Origin: CTSoil-075 sp042610375
GTDB lineage: Bacteria; Bacillota; Negativicutes; DSM-13327
Assembly (NCBI RefSeq): GCF_042610375.1
Contig: NZ_JBGJZL010000008.1
Span: 62,001 to 126,000 of the forward strand
Direction of reading: 5' to 3'
Length of the DNA stretch: 64,000 nucleotides
Part shown: piece after piece, positions 1 through 8,565 of the stretch
Layout of the letters: each line of letters begins with the position of its first letter
Numbering within the stretch: the first letter of the stretch is position 1
Translations under genes and position numbers: made by a program
Notes under the pieces: model-generated
Database searches by the model: none
Told to the model about the DNA's origin: nothing
Seen by the model: only the letters and a program-made list of their open reading frames with translations

Positions 1-182
1 GCTTTGACAACAGTACGCATAGCTTTCGCAATACGCCCTTGTTTGCCAATCACTTTACCCATATCTTCTTGCGAGACGTGAAGACTGTAAATAGTGGTCG
101 CAGCATCACAAACTTCTGTGACCCGCACTTCATCTTGGTTTTTCACTAACGCTTTGGCAATAACTCCAACTAATTCTTTCAC
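1..182 (-). CDS. khpA: KhpA-type KH-domain RNA-binding protein (partial)
   Basis: This is the N-terminal ~60 residues of a small single-KH-domain protein; the rest lies beyond the window edge. The KH signature loop G-K-Q-G-R is visible at about residue 48, after a beta strand ending in HVSQED. KhpA binds RNA and in several Firmicutes pairs with KhpB (Jag) in control of cell division and translation. I chose the GTG at 182 because the protein then begins KELVGVIAKALV, as in the family. It follows rpsP by 5 bases, the usual ffh-rpsP-khpA(-rimM-trmD) order. An AAAGAGG sequence in the end of rpsP can serve as its ribosome binding site. Confidence 0.9.
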   Translation of the reverse strand, partial: MKELVGVIAKALVKNQDEVRVTEVCDAATTIYSLHVSQEDMGKVIGKQGRIAKAMRTVVK

Positions 183-187
183 AGTTA

Positions 188-469
188 TTACGCCTCTTTC
201 TTAGTACGCTTTAGTTCATCCCATTTTTTCATGATACCAGTTTTGCTGAAAAGAGATTTTACAGTATCGGTTGGTTGTGCACCATTTTGCATCCAACTAA
301 TAGCTTTATCTTCATCAATTTTAATAATTGCTGGTTCTACAGTGGAATCATAATGTCCCAAAGTTTCGATAGAACGTCCGTCACGAGGAGCACGAGAATC
401 AGCTACAACGATACGATAGAAAGGATGTTTTTTCGCACCCATACGTGTTAAACGAATTTTTACTGCCAC
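188..469 (-). CDS. rpsP: 30S ribosomal protein S16
   Basis: Small basic protein of 93 residues, the normal S16 length, beginning AVKIRLTRMG and including the conserved HPFYRIVVADSR stretch near residue 15. S16 is needed for assembly of the 30S body domain. The open frame extends further upstream, but the GTG at 469 is the better start: it sits 7 bases after GGAGGTG, and the extra residues are not part of the family. The gene is co-directional with ffh (36-base gap) and khpA, a classic translation/secretion operon. Confidence 0.97.
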   Translation of the reverse strand: MAVKIRLTRMGAKKHPFYRIVVADSRAPRDGRSIETLGHYDSTVEPAIIKIDEDKAISWMQNGAQPTDTVKSLFSKTGIMKKWDELKRTKKEA

Positions 470-505
470 AAGAATCACCTCCTTCATAGAATATCTTATT
501 TAAAT

Positions 506-1852
506 TTACATAAATGGCATTTTGAAACCACCAAAAGATTTTTTACCATTTTTTTGCATATCTTGGAATTTTTTCATCATTTTTTTAGCTTCTACAAATT
601 GCTTTAATAATTTATTTACATCTTGCACACGAGTACCACTACCAAGAGCAATCCGTTTACGTCGGCTGCCATTAATAATTGATGCATCGCGACGTTCTTT
701 TTTTGTCATGGAGCGAATAATAGCTTCGGTGCGAGTTAATTCTTTTTCATCGATTTTTACATCTTGTAATTTTTTCAAATTACCCATACCTGGGATCATA
801 CCAAGGATTTGATCGAGAGGGCCTAATTTGCGCACTTGTTGCAATTGCTCCAGGAAATCATCCAAGTTAAAATCATCTTTACGGAATTTCTTTTCCATTT
901 CTTTGGCTTGTTCCAAATCAATGGTAGCGCTAGCTTTCTCAATCAAGCTCATGACATCGCCCATTCCTAGAATACGAGATGCCATACGATCAGGATGGAA
1001 TGGCTCGAGAGCATCAAGTTTTTCGCCCATCCCAGCAAATTTTATTGGACAACCAGTCACTGCTTTAATGGATAAAGCTGCACCACCGCGAGCATCACCA
1101 TCAAGTTTTGTGAGAATAACACCATCAAGACCAAGATCCTGGTTAAAGGATTCAGCAACACCAACAGCATCTTGTCCAGTCATTGCATCAACGACTAAAA
1201 GGATTTCATGTGGTTTTGCAATTTTCTTAATTAATTTTAATTCTTCCATCAACTCTTCATTGATGTGCAGACGACCAGCAGTATCAATAATCACTGTATC
1301 TCTCGTATGAGATAGAGCATACTCAATCGCTTTTTGTGCAATGAGTACAGCATCTTTACATTCTTCCATTGCGAAAACAGGAATATCCAGTTGTCCGCCA
1401 AGAACTTGCAATTGCTTAATCGCAGCAGGACGATATATGTCAGCAGCCACTAATAATGGACGCTTACTTTGTTTTTTCAATAAATGTGCTAATTTACCTG
1501 CCGTCGTTGTTTTACCAGCTCCTTGAAGCCCAACTAACATGATGACTGTTGGTGGTCTTGAAGAAACAGTCAGACGACTTTGTGTTCCACCCATTAGATT
1601 TGTCAATTCATCATTGACGATTTTGATAACAAATTGAGCTGGCGTAAGGCTTCCCATAACTTCTTGCCCAACGGCTTGTTCTTTAATTTTGGCGATAAAA
1701 TCTTTAACAACTTTAAAATTAACATCGGCTTCAAGTAAAGCCATCCGAACTTCCCGCATCGCCTCATTAACATCAGCTTCTGCTAGTTTGCCCTTACCAC
1801 GCAATTTTTTAAAAGTTTGTTGAAACTTATCGGCTAAACCCTCAAAAACCAT
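506..1852 (-). CDS. ffh: Signal recognition particle protein Ffh (SRP54)
   Basis: The 448-residue GTPase of the signal recognition particle binds signal sequences of nascent membrane proteins and docks on FtsY. The N domain covers residues 1-90. The G domain follows, with the P loop GLQGAGKT at 108-115, DTAGR near 190 and TKLDGDARGG near 250. The C-terminal M domain (about 300-448) is rich in Met and Lys and holds the SRP-RNA binding helix-turn-helix (GSGTRV..VNKLL). It ends in a Met-rich tail, as usual. It starts with ATG one base after the end of ylxM, so the two are translationally linked; YlxM-Ffh pairing is standard in Firmicutes. The SRP receptor ftsY lies just upstream in a separate transcription unit. 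Confidence 0.98.
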   Translation of the reverse strand: MVFEGLADKFQQTFKKLRGKGKLAEADVNEAMREVRMALLEADVNFKVVKDFIAKIKEQAVGQEVMGSLTPAQFVIKIVNDELTNLMGGTQSRLTVSSRPPTVIMLVGLQGAGKTTTAGKLAHLLKKQSKRPLLVAADIYRPAAIKQLQVLGGQLDIPVFAMEECKDAVLIAQKAIEYALSHTRDTVIIDTAGRLHINEELMEELKLIKKIAKPHEILLVVDAMTGQDAVGVAESFNQDLGLDGVILTKLDGDARGGAALSIKAVTGCPIKFAGMGEKLDALEPFHPDRMASRILGMGDVMSLIEKASATIDLEQAKEMEKKFRKDDFNLDDFLEQLQQVRKLGPLDQILGMIPGMGNLKKLQDVKIDEKELTRTEAIIRSMTKKERRDASIINGSRRKRIALGSGTRVQDVNKLLKQFVEAKKMMKKFQDMQKNGKKSFGGFKMPFM

Positions 1853-1853
1853 A

Positions 1854-2213
1854 TTACACCTCTTTTGAATAGTCTAACAAGCAATTTAGTTCTTTTACCG
1901 CTGAATCTAGTTCAGGTATGTACCGTATGCTGTCTGGTAATTTCTCAATCAAATTGTATATATGTTGTAGAGTTTGTTGTTCACGTTGGTAACGTTCAAC
2001 AAACTTAAGTTTTTCTTCATAATCCATCAGTATTTGCTCTGCACGTTTTAATAAGTCATGAACAGCTTGACGTGATACGCCAAGTTCATCAGCAATTTCA
2101 GCCAATGAAAAATCTTTCAAACAATGCATTTCAAGAGCAAATTGTTGTTTCTCAGTTAAAAGTGAGCCATAAAAATCGAACAGTATGACAATACGCAAGA
2201 CTTTCTCTAACAT
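1854..2213 (-). CDS. ylxM: YlxM/p13-like SRP-associated DNA-binding protein
   Basis: Protein of 119 residues with the YlxM opening LEKVLRIVILFDFYGSLLTE followed by a sigma70-region-4-like helix-turn-helix (DFSLAEIADELGVSRQAVHDLLKRAE, about residues 34-60). The C-terminal third is charged and probably helical. In Firmicutes it sits directly before ffh and modulates SRP assembly or GTPase activity. An upstream in-frame ATG exists, but the ATG at 2213 gives the family N-terminus and follows GGTGGT. A ~100-base leader with an inverted repeat separates it from its sigma-A promoter. Confidence 0.92.
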   Translation of the reverse strand: MLEKVLRIVILFDFYGSLLTEKQQFALEMHCLKDFSLAEIADELGVSRQAVHDLLKRAEQILMDYEEKLKFVERYQREQQTLQHIYNLIEKLPDSIRYIPELDSAVKELNCLLDYSKEV

Positions 2214-2234
2214 GGTTACCACCTTTGCACTGGG

Positions 2235-2276
2235 AAGAGTTCTATGTTTCAAATAGTTTCACTGTAGGGCATAGAA
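2235..2276 (-). promoter_or_regulatory. Inverted repeat in the ylxM-ffh leader
   Basis: GAGTTCTATG and CATAGAACTTC form about 10 paired bases around a ~23-base loop, between the predicted start of transcription and ylxM. There is no T-run, so it is not an obvious terminator. It could be a leader structure or an operator; which one cannot be told from sequence. Confidence 0.4.
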
Positions 2277-2320
2277 CTTCTACGACCCTGTAACAAGCGA
2301 CACAATTACTTTACTAACAT

Positions 2321-2349
2321 AGTATAACCTTAATACAAAAGGTTGTCAA
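2321..2349 (-). promoter_or_regulatory. Sigma-A promoter of ylxM-ffh-rpsP
   Basis: On the minus strand TTGACA (2344-2349) and TATACT (2321-2326) are separated by 17 bases. The site lies between the stop of ftsY and ylxM, pointing at ylxM, so the SRP operon has its own promoter independent of smc-ftsY. Confidence 0.85.
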
Positions 2350-2355
2350 GTATTT

Positions 2356-3273
2356 TTACTTGTCACCAAATAATGCTTGTACAAAGTCTTGTGGAACAAA
2401 AGGACGTAAGTCACTTGCTGATTCCCCTACACCAATCCATTTGACAGGTAAGTTCAGCTCGGCTTTAATGGCGATGACCACTCCGCCTTTGGCTGTACCA
2501 TCAAGTTTTGTTAATACAATACCTGATAAATCAGCAGCTTGACCAAAAACCTTGGCTTGATTTACAGCATTTTGCCCAGTTGTGGCATCAAGTACCAAAA
2601 AGGTCTCATGAGGTGCATCAGGGATTTCACGGCTGATGACACGACTTATTTTTTTCAATTCTTCCATTAAGTTGGATTTAGTATGCAATCGTCCTGCCGT
2701 ATCAACAATGAGTAAGTCCACTTTTTTTGCTTTGGCTGACTGCACTGCATCAAAGGCGACGGCTGCTGGGTCAGATCCTTCACTATGTTTAATGACTTCA
2801 GTGCCTGTTCGTTCACCCCAAATTTCTAGTTGGTCAATAGCTGCTGCACGAAAGGTATCCGCTGCTGCCAACATCACTTTTAAGCCCTGTTCTTTATAAT
2901 ATTGCGCAAGCTTTCCAATAGTGGTCGTTTTACCTACGCCATTCACTCCAACCACCACAATGACAGTTGGCCCGCTTGTTGCCATTTTAGTTTCAGCGAC
3001 AGAATCAGCAAGCATATCACTGATTTTAGTTTGTAAAAAAGGTTTTAAATCTTCAGGACTATTTATTTCTTTATTTTTAATGCCCTTTCTAATATCAGCC
3101 ATTAATTTTGTCGTTGTTTGTATCCCTACATCTGCTGATAATAAAACAGCTTCTAGGTCATCGAGAAATTCATCGTCAATGGTGGCATACCCTATCACCA
3201 ATTTCTCAATTTTTTCTGTGAAACTTTTCCTTGTTTTTTCTAATCCTGCTTTTAGTTTATCAAAAAATCCCAT
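2356..3273 (-). CDS. ftsY: Signal recognition particle receptor FtsY
   Basis: SRP receptor GTPase of 305 residues, the short form without the acidic A domain of E. coli. The NG core is complete: helical N domain 1-95, P loop GVNGVGKT at 109-116, DTAGRLHTK near 195, TKLDGTAKGG near 258 and the closing motif GVGESASDLRPF near 283. It acts at the inner face of the cytoplasmic membrane, releasing SRP cargo to SecYEG. It follows smc in the common Firmicute order rnc-smc-ftsY, with a 29-base gap. Confidence 0.98.
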   Translation of the reverse strand: MGFFDKLKAGLEKTRKSFTEKIEKLVIGYATIDDEFLDDLEAVLLSADVGIQTTTKLMADIRKGIKNKEINSPEDLKPFLQTKISDMLADSVAETKMATSGPTVIVVVGVNGVGKTTTIGKLAQYYKEQGLKVMLAAADTFRAAAIDQLEIWGERTGTEVIKHSEGSDPAAVAFDAVQSAKAKKVDLLIVDTAGRLHTKSNLMEELKKISRVISREIPDAPHETFLVLDATTGQNAVNQAKVFGQAADLSGIVLTKLDGTAKGGVVIAIKAELNLPVKWIGVGESASDLRPFVPQDFVQALFGDK

Positions 3274-3302
3274 ACTCTATTACCTCCATTTATCTATTTA
3301 TA

Positions 3303-6300
3303 TTATCCAGTTTTGTCCATTAACTTGACTGAAATTAAACGCGAGACTCCTGATTGTTCCATGGTAACTCCATACATTACCGTCGCAACTTCCATTGTCC
3401 CCTTACGATGGGTCACTACAATAAATTGAGTATGCTTGGAATAATCCTCTAAAAATTGACTCAAGCGTTCTACATTAGCTTCATCCAAGGATGCATCAAT
3501 TTCATCAACTACAATAAAAGGGGTTGGACGATAGGTCAGAAATGCAAATAATAAAGCGATAACAGTTAGTGTTCGCTCCCCACCTGATAATAATACCAGA
3601 TTTTGCAGTTTTTTGCCTGGTGGCTGTACAATAATTTCAATCCCTGTATTGAGCATATTATCAGGATCAATCAATTTAAGTTCAGCACTGCCTCCGCCAA
3701 ATAATCGAATGAATATATCACTAAAATATTCATTAATTTTTGTAAACGACTCTATAAATTTTTCCGACATGGTCTTATCAATGTCACTAATAATAGACGC
3801 CAAATATTCTTTCGCTGATACTAAATCCTGATATTGTTTTTGTAAAAAATCATAGCGCGTTTGCAAATGGGTAAACTCATCAAGAGCTGCATGATTGACT
3901 GGACCTAATGCCAAGATTTCCTTTTCTAAGTCCTTGGCCAATTTGCTAATATTGCCGATGTGGTCAGTAAGACAAATTTTCTTGGCTTCCTCTATGGTCA
4001 AAGTGAATTGCTGTTCGAGTTTTTCTCGTGAATTACTGACTTCATAGGTATATTTTGTTGCTAATAACTCACTCTCATGCAAACGAGTTTGCAAATCATG
4101 TGATTTACGCCGTAGTTCTTTTATTTCTTTCTCTAACTGTTGTAACGTGGATAAAATCCGTAATTTCGTCTCATATTGAGCTTTATGTTGCTCTTCATCT
4201 TTGATTTTTTGTTCAGATAAGGTTGCTTGTTCAATGCCCATCTTAGCTAAATCTTGATCTGCTTGCAATGCTTGTGTCGATAGCTCATTGCTTTCAGCTT
4301 CCAACTGATCAAGTTGTCGTTTTAAAGTTTGTTTTGATTGTTCATATTGTTGGCAATTAGCAACAATTGCTGTGATCTTCTGTTGGATCTCTGTTAATTC
4401 AATCTTAAGATCCGTTACTTTTTTCTGCAATTCATCCTTCGCATTTTGCAGTTCTTGATGTTTTTGTTGTCCAACAGTTAACTCTTCTTGATGAGCATGA
4501 TCCCGTTTCTCCAATGTAGCAATTGTCACATGAGTTTGAGTTAACGACTCTTTTAGTTGTTTTTCTTCCTCTAGACAGGTTACTTTTTCAGAATGTATAT
4601 TTTCAATTCCTATGGTAAGCCGTTTAATATCAAGTTGGATTTTTTCAGCATGTACAGCAATTTCGGCTTGCCGGACTTCTGTTTGTTGACGTTTACGCTG
4701 AAGATTAAGGATTTCTTGCTCAATTTCCGAAATTTCTTTTTGAATGGATTCTACCTGTTGTTGCACTGCTACTAAGTTAACTTTCCCTTCATCTAAATTT
4801 TGTGTAATGGCCGTGATGGCATTGTTACGACTTATAAAACTACTATCCCGTTTATTCGTACTGCCACCTGTCATCGACCCACCTGGATTTAAGAGTTCGC
4901 CTTCTAAAGTCACTATTTTTACAGAGTAGCCTTGTTCTTTTGCAATTTTGAGCCCACTATCAATATGATCGACAATAATTGTGCGCCCTAATAAAGATTC
5001 AATGATAGGACGATAACGCGGTTCGCAACTGACGAGGTTCGCAGCAAATCCTAAAGAACCTGGTGCATTGGCTGCCGCTTTTTCCCCATCTCGTGGTTTA
5101 AAAGGCTTAATTGTATCAAGAGGGAGAAATGTTGCCCGTCCTAAGTTTTTAGTTTTTAAAAAATACATCGCCTGTTTAGCAATTTCTGCATTTTCCGTAA
5201 TAATATGTTGCACAGCACCACCTAAAGCAATCTCAATCGCTGTTACATACTGATCTGGTACTGTTAGAATTTGCGCTACAGCACCACAAATACCTGAATG
5301 CCAACTTGCATCACTTTTTAAAACACTTTTAATACCACGGGCAAAACCCTCATATTCATTTTGCATATTTGATAGTATTTTAAATCGTGAATTTAATTCA
5401 TTCACTTGAATCAGCAGTTGTTTTTCTTTTTGGGCTATTTGCTGTAGATGTTGTCCTTTAATTTGTTTGTTTTTTTCAATTGATTCCTGCTCTTTATGTA
5501 ACTCAACTAAGTTTATTTTTACAGCTTGTTGCTCAGAAAGAATTGTATTCGCTGCAGTTGTCATATGATTTAATTGTTCTTGATGGTCTTGATACTCTTG
5601 TTCAAAATCTTGTTGCCGAGTTTGTATTCTAATCAAATCTCGCTCAATCGTAGTCACTTTATTACGCTCAGCAACAATTTCATGTAAATAATTAAAGGTT
5701 TTTTCTTTATCTGTTTCTAACTGTTGCTGAACCTGTTGAATTTCTGTTGTTATTTGATTATAAGATGAATTTTGATCATCTAGATCTTGGCTCAACTGTT
5801 TAGCAAGAGTTTGCTGACTGGTCAATACATCATGAGCACCACGTATTTTTTCTGTAATTTCATTCGTTTGTTCTTCAATACGCCTTTGTTCATCCGTAAT
5901 TCGATCTTTGCTACGTTGACTATGAATCATTCGCTCTTTAATGACTGCAATTTTACCACGAACTCGTTCTAACTCATGATCAGCTTGATTCATGGAATTT
6001 GCATAAAAGGCAAGCTTCTCATCAGCCTCAATAAGCTTTGTTGTTCCTTGAATTTTTTCAGTTTCTTTTAAATTAATCTCAGTGCTAATAGCCACATCTT
6101 GTTCGGTTAGATGATTCTTCTGTAAGGTCGCACTTTCTACCATTTTTTCTGATTTTTCTAGGATATTGACAAGAAGTGTGACTTGACAACTTCTTAATTC
6201 AGATTGTATTTTATTATATTTTTTAGTGCGTTCTGCACTCTCTGCTAAGGGAACAAGCTGAATGGCTAGTTCATTTGTTATATCTGACACCCTAATCAGA

Positions 6301-6860
6301 TTTTGAGTTGTGTCGTCTAATTTACGCATTGCATCTTTTTTACGTTGTTTATACTTTGTGATGCCAGCTGTTTCTTCAAATAATAAACGACGATCTTCTG
6401 GTTTACTATTTAATATTTCATCTACTTTATTTTGTCCAATAACACTCATTGCATCGCGTCCAAGCCCTGTATCGGCCAATAATTCATAAATATCTTTTAA
6501 ACGGCATAGCCCTTTATTGATAAAATACTCACTATCTCCAGAACGAAAGACCCGACGGGTAATAATCACTTCACTAAATTCGATCGGCAATGTACCGTCA
6601 CTATTATCAAAAGTTAAGGATACTTCAGCAATTCCAAGAGGACGACGACCAGAGCTACCTGCAAAGATCACATCTTCCATTCTAGTACCCCGCAAAGTAC
6701 GAATACTTTGTTCACCCAGCACCCAACGAATGGCATCGGAAATATTACTTTTTCCACTGCCATTGGGTCCGACAACAACAGTGATGCCAGGTCCAAATTC
6801 AATTTCTGTTTTATCAGCAAAAGATTTAAAGCCATAAGCTTCAAGTCTGCGCAATAGCAA
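3303..6860 (-). CDS. smc: Chromosome segregation protein SMC
   Basis: Full-length 1185-residue SMC ATPase that, with ScpA and ScpB, compacts and segregates the chromosome. The N-terminal head begins LLRRLEAYGFKSFADK and has Walker A GPNGSGKSN near residue 35. Long Gln/Glu-rich coiled coils flank a hinge at about 500-660 (glycines in GGSMTGGSTNK). The C-terminal head has the ABC signature LSGGERTLT and Walker B FIVVDEIDASLD. The start codon is TTG at 6860, preceded by GGTGAG; this gives the family N-terminus. The terminator after spoVS suggests transcription separate from the genes upstream. Confidence 0.98.
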   Translation of the reverse strand: MLLRRLEAYGFKSFADKTEIEFGPGITVVVGPNGSGKSNISDAIRWVLGEQSIRTLRGTRMEDVIFAGSSGRRPLGIAEVSLTFDNSDGTLPIEFSEVIITRRVFRSGDSEYFINKGLCRLKDIYELLADTGLGRDAMSVIGQNKVDEILNSKPEDRRLLFEETAGITKYKQRKKDAMRKLDDTTQNLIRVSDITNELAIQLVPLAESAERTKKYNKIQSELRSCQVTLLVNILEKSEKMVESATLQKNHLTEQDVAISTEINLKETEKIQGTTKLIEADEKLAFYANSMNQADHELERVRGKIAVIKERMIHSQRSKDRITDEQRRIEEQTNEITEKIRGAHDVLTSQQTLAKQLSQDLDDQNSSYNQITTEIQQVQQQLETDKEKTFNYLHEIVAERNKVTTIERDLIRIQTRQQDFEQEYQDHQEQLNHMTTAANTILSEQQAVKINLVELHKEQESIEKNKQIKGQHLQQIAQKEKQLLIQVNELNSRFKILSNMQNEYEGFARGIKSVLKSDASWHSGICGAVAQILTVPDQYVTAIEIALGGAVQHIITENAEIAKQAMYFLKTKNLGRATFLPLDTIKPFKPRDGEKAAANAPGSLGFAANLVSCEPRYRPIIESLLGRTIIVDHIDSGLKIAKEQGYSVKIVTLEGELLNPGGSMTGGSTNKRDSSFISRNNAITAITQNLDEGKVNLVAVQQQVESIQKEISEIEQEILNLQRKRQQTEVRQAEIAVHAEKIQLDIKRLTIGIENIHSEKVTCLEEEKQLKESLTQTHVTIATLEKRDHAHQEELTVGQQKHQELQNAKDELQKKVTDLKIELTEIQQKITAIVANCQQYEQSKQTLKRQLDQLEAESNELSTQALQADQDLAKMGIEQATLSEQKIKDEEQHKAQYETKLRILSTLQQLEKEIKELRRKSHDLQTRLHESELLATKYTYEVSNSREKLEQQFTLTIEEAKKICLTDHIGNISKLAKDLEKEILALGPVNHAALDEFTHLQTRYDFLQKQYQDLVSAKEYLASIISDIDKTMSEKFIESFTKINEYFSDIFIRLFGGGSAELKLIDPDNMLNTGIEIIVQPPGKKLQNLVLLSGGERTLTVIALLFAFLTYRPTPFIVVDEIDASLDEANVERLSQFLEDYSKHTQFIVVTHRKGTMEVATVMYGVTMEQSGVSRLISVKLMDKTG

Positions 6861-6970
6861 ATTAACTCACCACACATATTATTATAATTTTTATAGTTGC
6901 TTAACCTTTAAATTTTACCATGTACCTGCCATTTACACAATAAGCTAATAGGTTATGAGTTCGGTGCAAA

Positions 6971-6997
6971 AAACCTGTTTGCATCGCAAACAGGTTT
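6971..6997 (-). terminator. Terminator after spoVS
   Basis: Perfect 12-bp arms (AAACCTGTTTGC / GCAAACAGGTTT) with a 3-base loop, followed on the minus strand by a T-run. It lies 23 bases after the spoVS stop. Confidence 0.88.
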
Positions 6998-7019
6998 CTT
7001 TTGTAAAAATTTAAGAAAA

Positions 7020-7280
7020 CTATCTAGGTTCCACAATAAAACGAATCGCAGTGCGCTCTTCACTGTCAATTACAATTTCAGCAAAAGCAGGAATGGCGAT
7101 CAGATTAATACCATTAGGCGCAACAAATCCTCGAGCTATAGCAATTGCTTTTATTGCTTGATTCACTGCCCCGGCCCCCACTGCTTGTACTTCAGCAGTG
7201 CCTCTTTCTCTTAGCACCGCAGCCAAGGCGCCTGCTACAGATTTAGGATTTGATTTTGCAGATACTTTTAGAACATCCAT
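7020..7280 (-). CDS. spoVS: Stage V sporulation protein S
   Basis: 86-residue SpoVS, a member of the Alba-like fold, almost identical in layout to known examples: starts MDVLKVSAKSNPKSVAGALA, central VGAGAVNQAIKAIAIARGF, end RFIVEPR. SpoVS affects septation and coat assembly in Bacillus sporulation and is thought to bind nucleic acid. Strong AGGAGG ribosome binding site. It is a single-gene unit with a sigma-H-type promoter upstream and its own terminator. Its presence supports an endospore-forming host. Confidence 0.96.
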   Translation of the reverse strand: MDVLKVSAKSNPKSVAGALAAVLRERGTAEVQAVGAGAVNQAIKAIAIARGFVAPNGINLIAIPAFAEIVIDSEERTAIRFIVEPR

Positions 7281-7324
7281 TATGTAACCTCCTTTTGGTA
7301 TCAGGGCTTACTATACTCTATAGT

Positions 7325-7352
7325 ATTCTGTTCATTTCCTAATAATTCCTCT
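7325..7352 (-). promoter_or_regulatory. Sigma-H-like promoter of spoVS
   Basis: On the minus strand AGAGGAATT (7344-7352) and ACAGAAT (7325-7331) are 12 bases apart. This fits the sigma-H consensus RnAGGAwWW - 11/12 - RnnGAAT in full. spoVS of Bacillus is a known sigma-H target, so position and gene agree. Confidence 0.7.
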
Positions 7353-7360
7353 TTTAGAAT

Positions 7361-8416
7361 TTAAATGCAATAAATCATTTTTTTATTGATGATATAAGAT
7401 AGATTTTGATACTCAATCAGCACTTCATCTAACTTTAGACCATCAGCCTTCAGCACAAGCTGATCCATATTGTATATGCGCTGTAGTTTCTTTATATTAC
7501 AATTTGACATGCCTCTTAGTTTAGAAGTATCACGAGTATGATGATGAACCAAGATCTTACTATTTTTTTCTAATATAACGCTTTCAGCAAAATGAGCAAC
7601 CATCAAATAAAAAAGATAGGAATCAACCATTTCACCAAAAGCGGGATGATAAGGTCCTGCGAGTACAATCTCAGGGTTACCCAGATCTTCCGTCGCTTGC
7701 AAACCAGTGCGAATGACTGGTATATGATATTGAGCAAAAAGTATTTTCAAATAAGCAGCGCGACTGACTCCTCCGGAGATAGGCAGAGCATCGTACCTCC
7801 CATCATTGTACATTGTAGCCAATTGAGTATTAGCAATCACAAGAGTGGGATAAACACGCACAAAATCAGGCGCAAGCTGAACAATGCCTTGCGCAGTGCT
7901 AATAAGGCTTGCCCAATCTTCTCCAGGCAGTCCTGGCATGACCTGGATACCACAAGAGAGCCCCATCTTTTTAATCACAGCAACAGCTTGCACAACAGCA
8001 CCACTGCTATGCCCTCTCGCACTTGCCTCTAATACTTTGTCATCAAGAGATTGTACACCAAGTTCAATCGTCGATACCCCAAAGTTAATCAAATTTTGTA
8101 CAATTCCCTCCGTAATACAATCTGGACGTGTTGAAAGACGAATGGCATGAATTTTTCCACACTGTAAAGCCTCATAAGCAGGTGTAAGTAAATCTTGCTG
8201 AACTTTAAGATCAAGAGCGGTAAAACTTCCACCATAAAAAGCAACTTCAATATGACGTTTTTCAGTGATTCTTACTAGATGTTCTTCAATGATACCAGTA
8301 ACTTCTTGAGCTGATACTGGCACTGTCTGACCCGTTATTTTTTGCTGATTGCAAAATACACAAGCATGTGTACATCCATAATGAGGAATGAATACGGGGA
8401 TAATATAATGTTTCAT
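7361..8416 (-). CDS. Radical SAM protein, Elp3-like family with C-terminal RadSAM extension
   Basis: Protein of 351 residues starting MKHYIIPVFIPHYGC. The radical SAM [4Fe-4S] cysteines are C15, C19 and C22 (CxxxCxxC spacing, as in Elp3-type enzymes); VAFYGGSFTALD near 52-65 is the SAM-binding glycine motif. It resembles the HemN/Elp3-like radical SAM genes found next to rnc and smc in many Firmicutes, whose substrate is unknown. There is no acetyltransferase domain at the C-terminus, so it is not Elp3 itself. Start at 8416 chosen for the strong GGAGGAAGGC ribosome binding site. A long hairpin lies just upstream in its leader. Confidence 0.88.
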   Translation of the reverse strand: MKHYIIPVFIPHYGCTHACVFCNQQKITGQTVPVSAQEVTGIIEEHLVRITEKRHIEVAFYGGSFTALDLKVQQDLLTPAYEALQCGKIHAIRLSTRPDCITEGIVQNLINFGVSTIELGVQSLDDKVLEASARGHSSGAVVQAVAVIKKMGLSCGIQVMPGLPGEDWASLISTAQGIVQLAPDFVRVYPTLVIANTQLATMYNDGRYDALPISGGVSRAAYLKILFAQYHIPVIRTGLQATEDLGNPEIVLAGPYHPAFGEMVDSYLFYLMVAHFAESVILEKNSKILVHHHTRDTSKLRGMSNCNIKKLQRIYNMDQLVLKADGLKLDEVLIEYQNLSYIINKKMIYCI

Positions 8417-8434
8417 TATGCCTTCCTCCAAGAC

Positions 8435-8501
8435 AAGGGACAAGGGGACAGGTTGAGTGTCCCAAAACAAAGGGGACACTCAACCTGTCCCCTTGTCCCT
8501 T
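8435..8501. repeat. Long perfect palindrome (29-bp arms)
   Basis: Arms 8435-8463 and 8473-8501 are perfect complements with a 9-base loop and carry repeated GGGACA / GGGGACA units. It sits between rnc and the radical SAM gene, just upstream of the latter's ribosome binding site, and abuts the dispersed repeat at 8507. It resembles REP-like elements rather than an ordinary terminator, having no T-run directly after either arm. Confidence 0.85.
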
Positions 8502-8506
8502 TTATA

Positions 8507-8565
8507 GTAAGAAAAGACTTGGCCTATGCCAAGTCTTGAGACGCAGGCATAAGCCCTAGTCGTTT
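8507..8565 (+). repeat. Dispersed ~59-bp repeat, copy A
   Basis: Matches the reverse complement of 22328-22386 over nearly the whole length. A conserved AAGACTTGG..CCAAGTC stem with a variable 6-base loop is followed by GACGCAGGCA and TAGTCGTT. It contains the last codons and stop of rnc. Confidence 0.8.

Noticed and set aside
828..1310. Plus-strand open frame of 160 codons inside ffh
   Set aside because: Antisense shadow of a strongly conserved gene, with no ribosome binding site and no recognisable product; the same holds for the other long antisense frames over smc, fabF, the RND pump and the amidohydrolases.
8435..8501. Ordinary rho-independent terminator of rnc
   Set aside because: It lies beyond the dispersed repeat, has very long perfect arms and no T-run directly after the stem; a REP-like element is a better description, though termination is not excluded.
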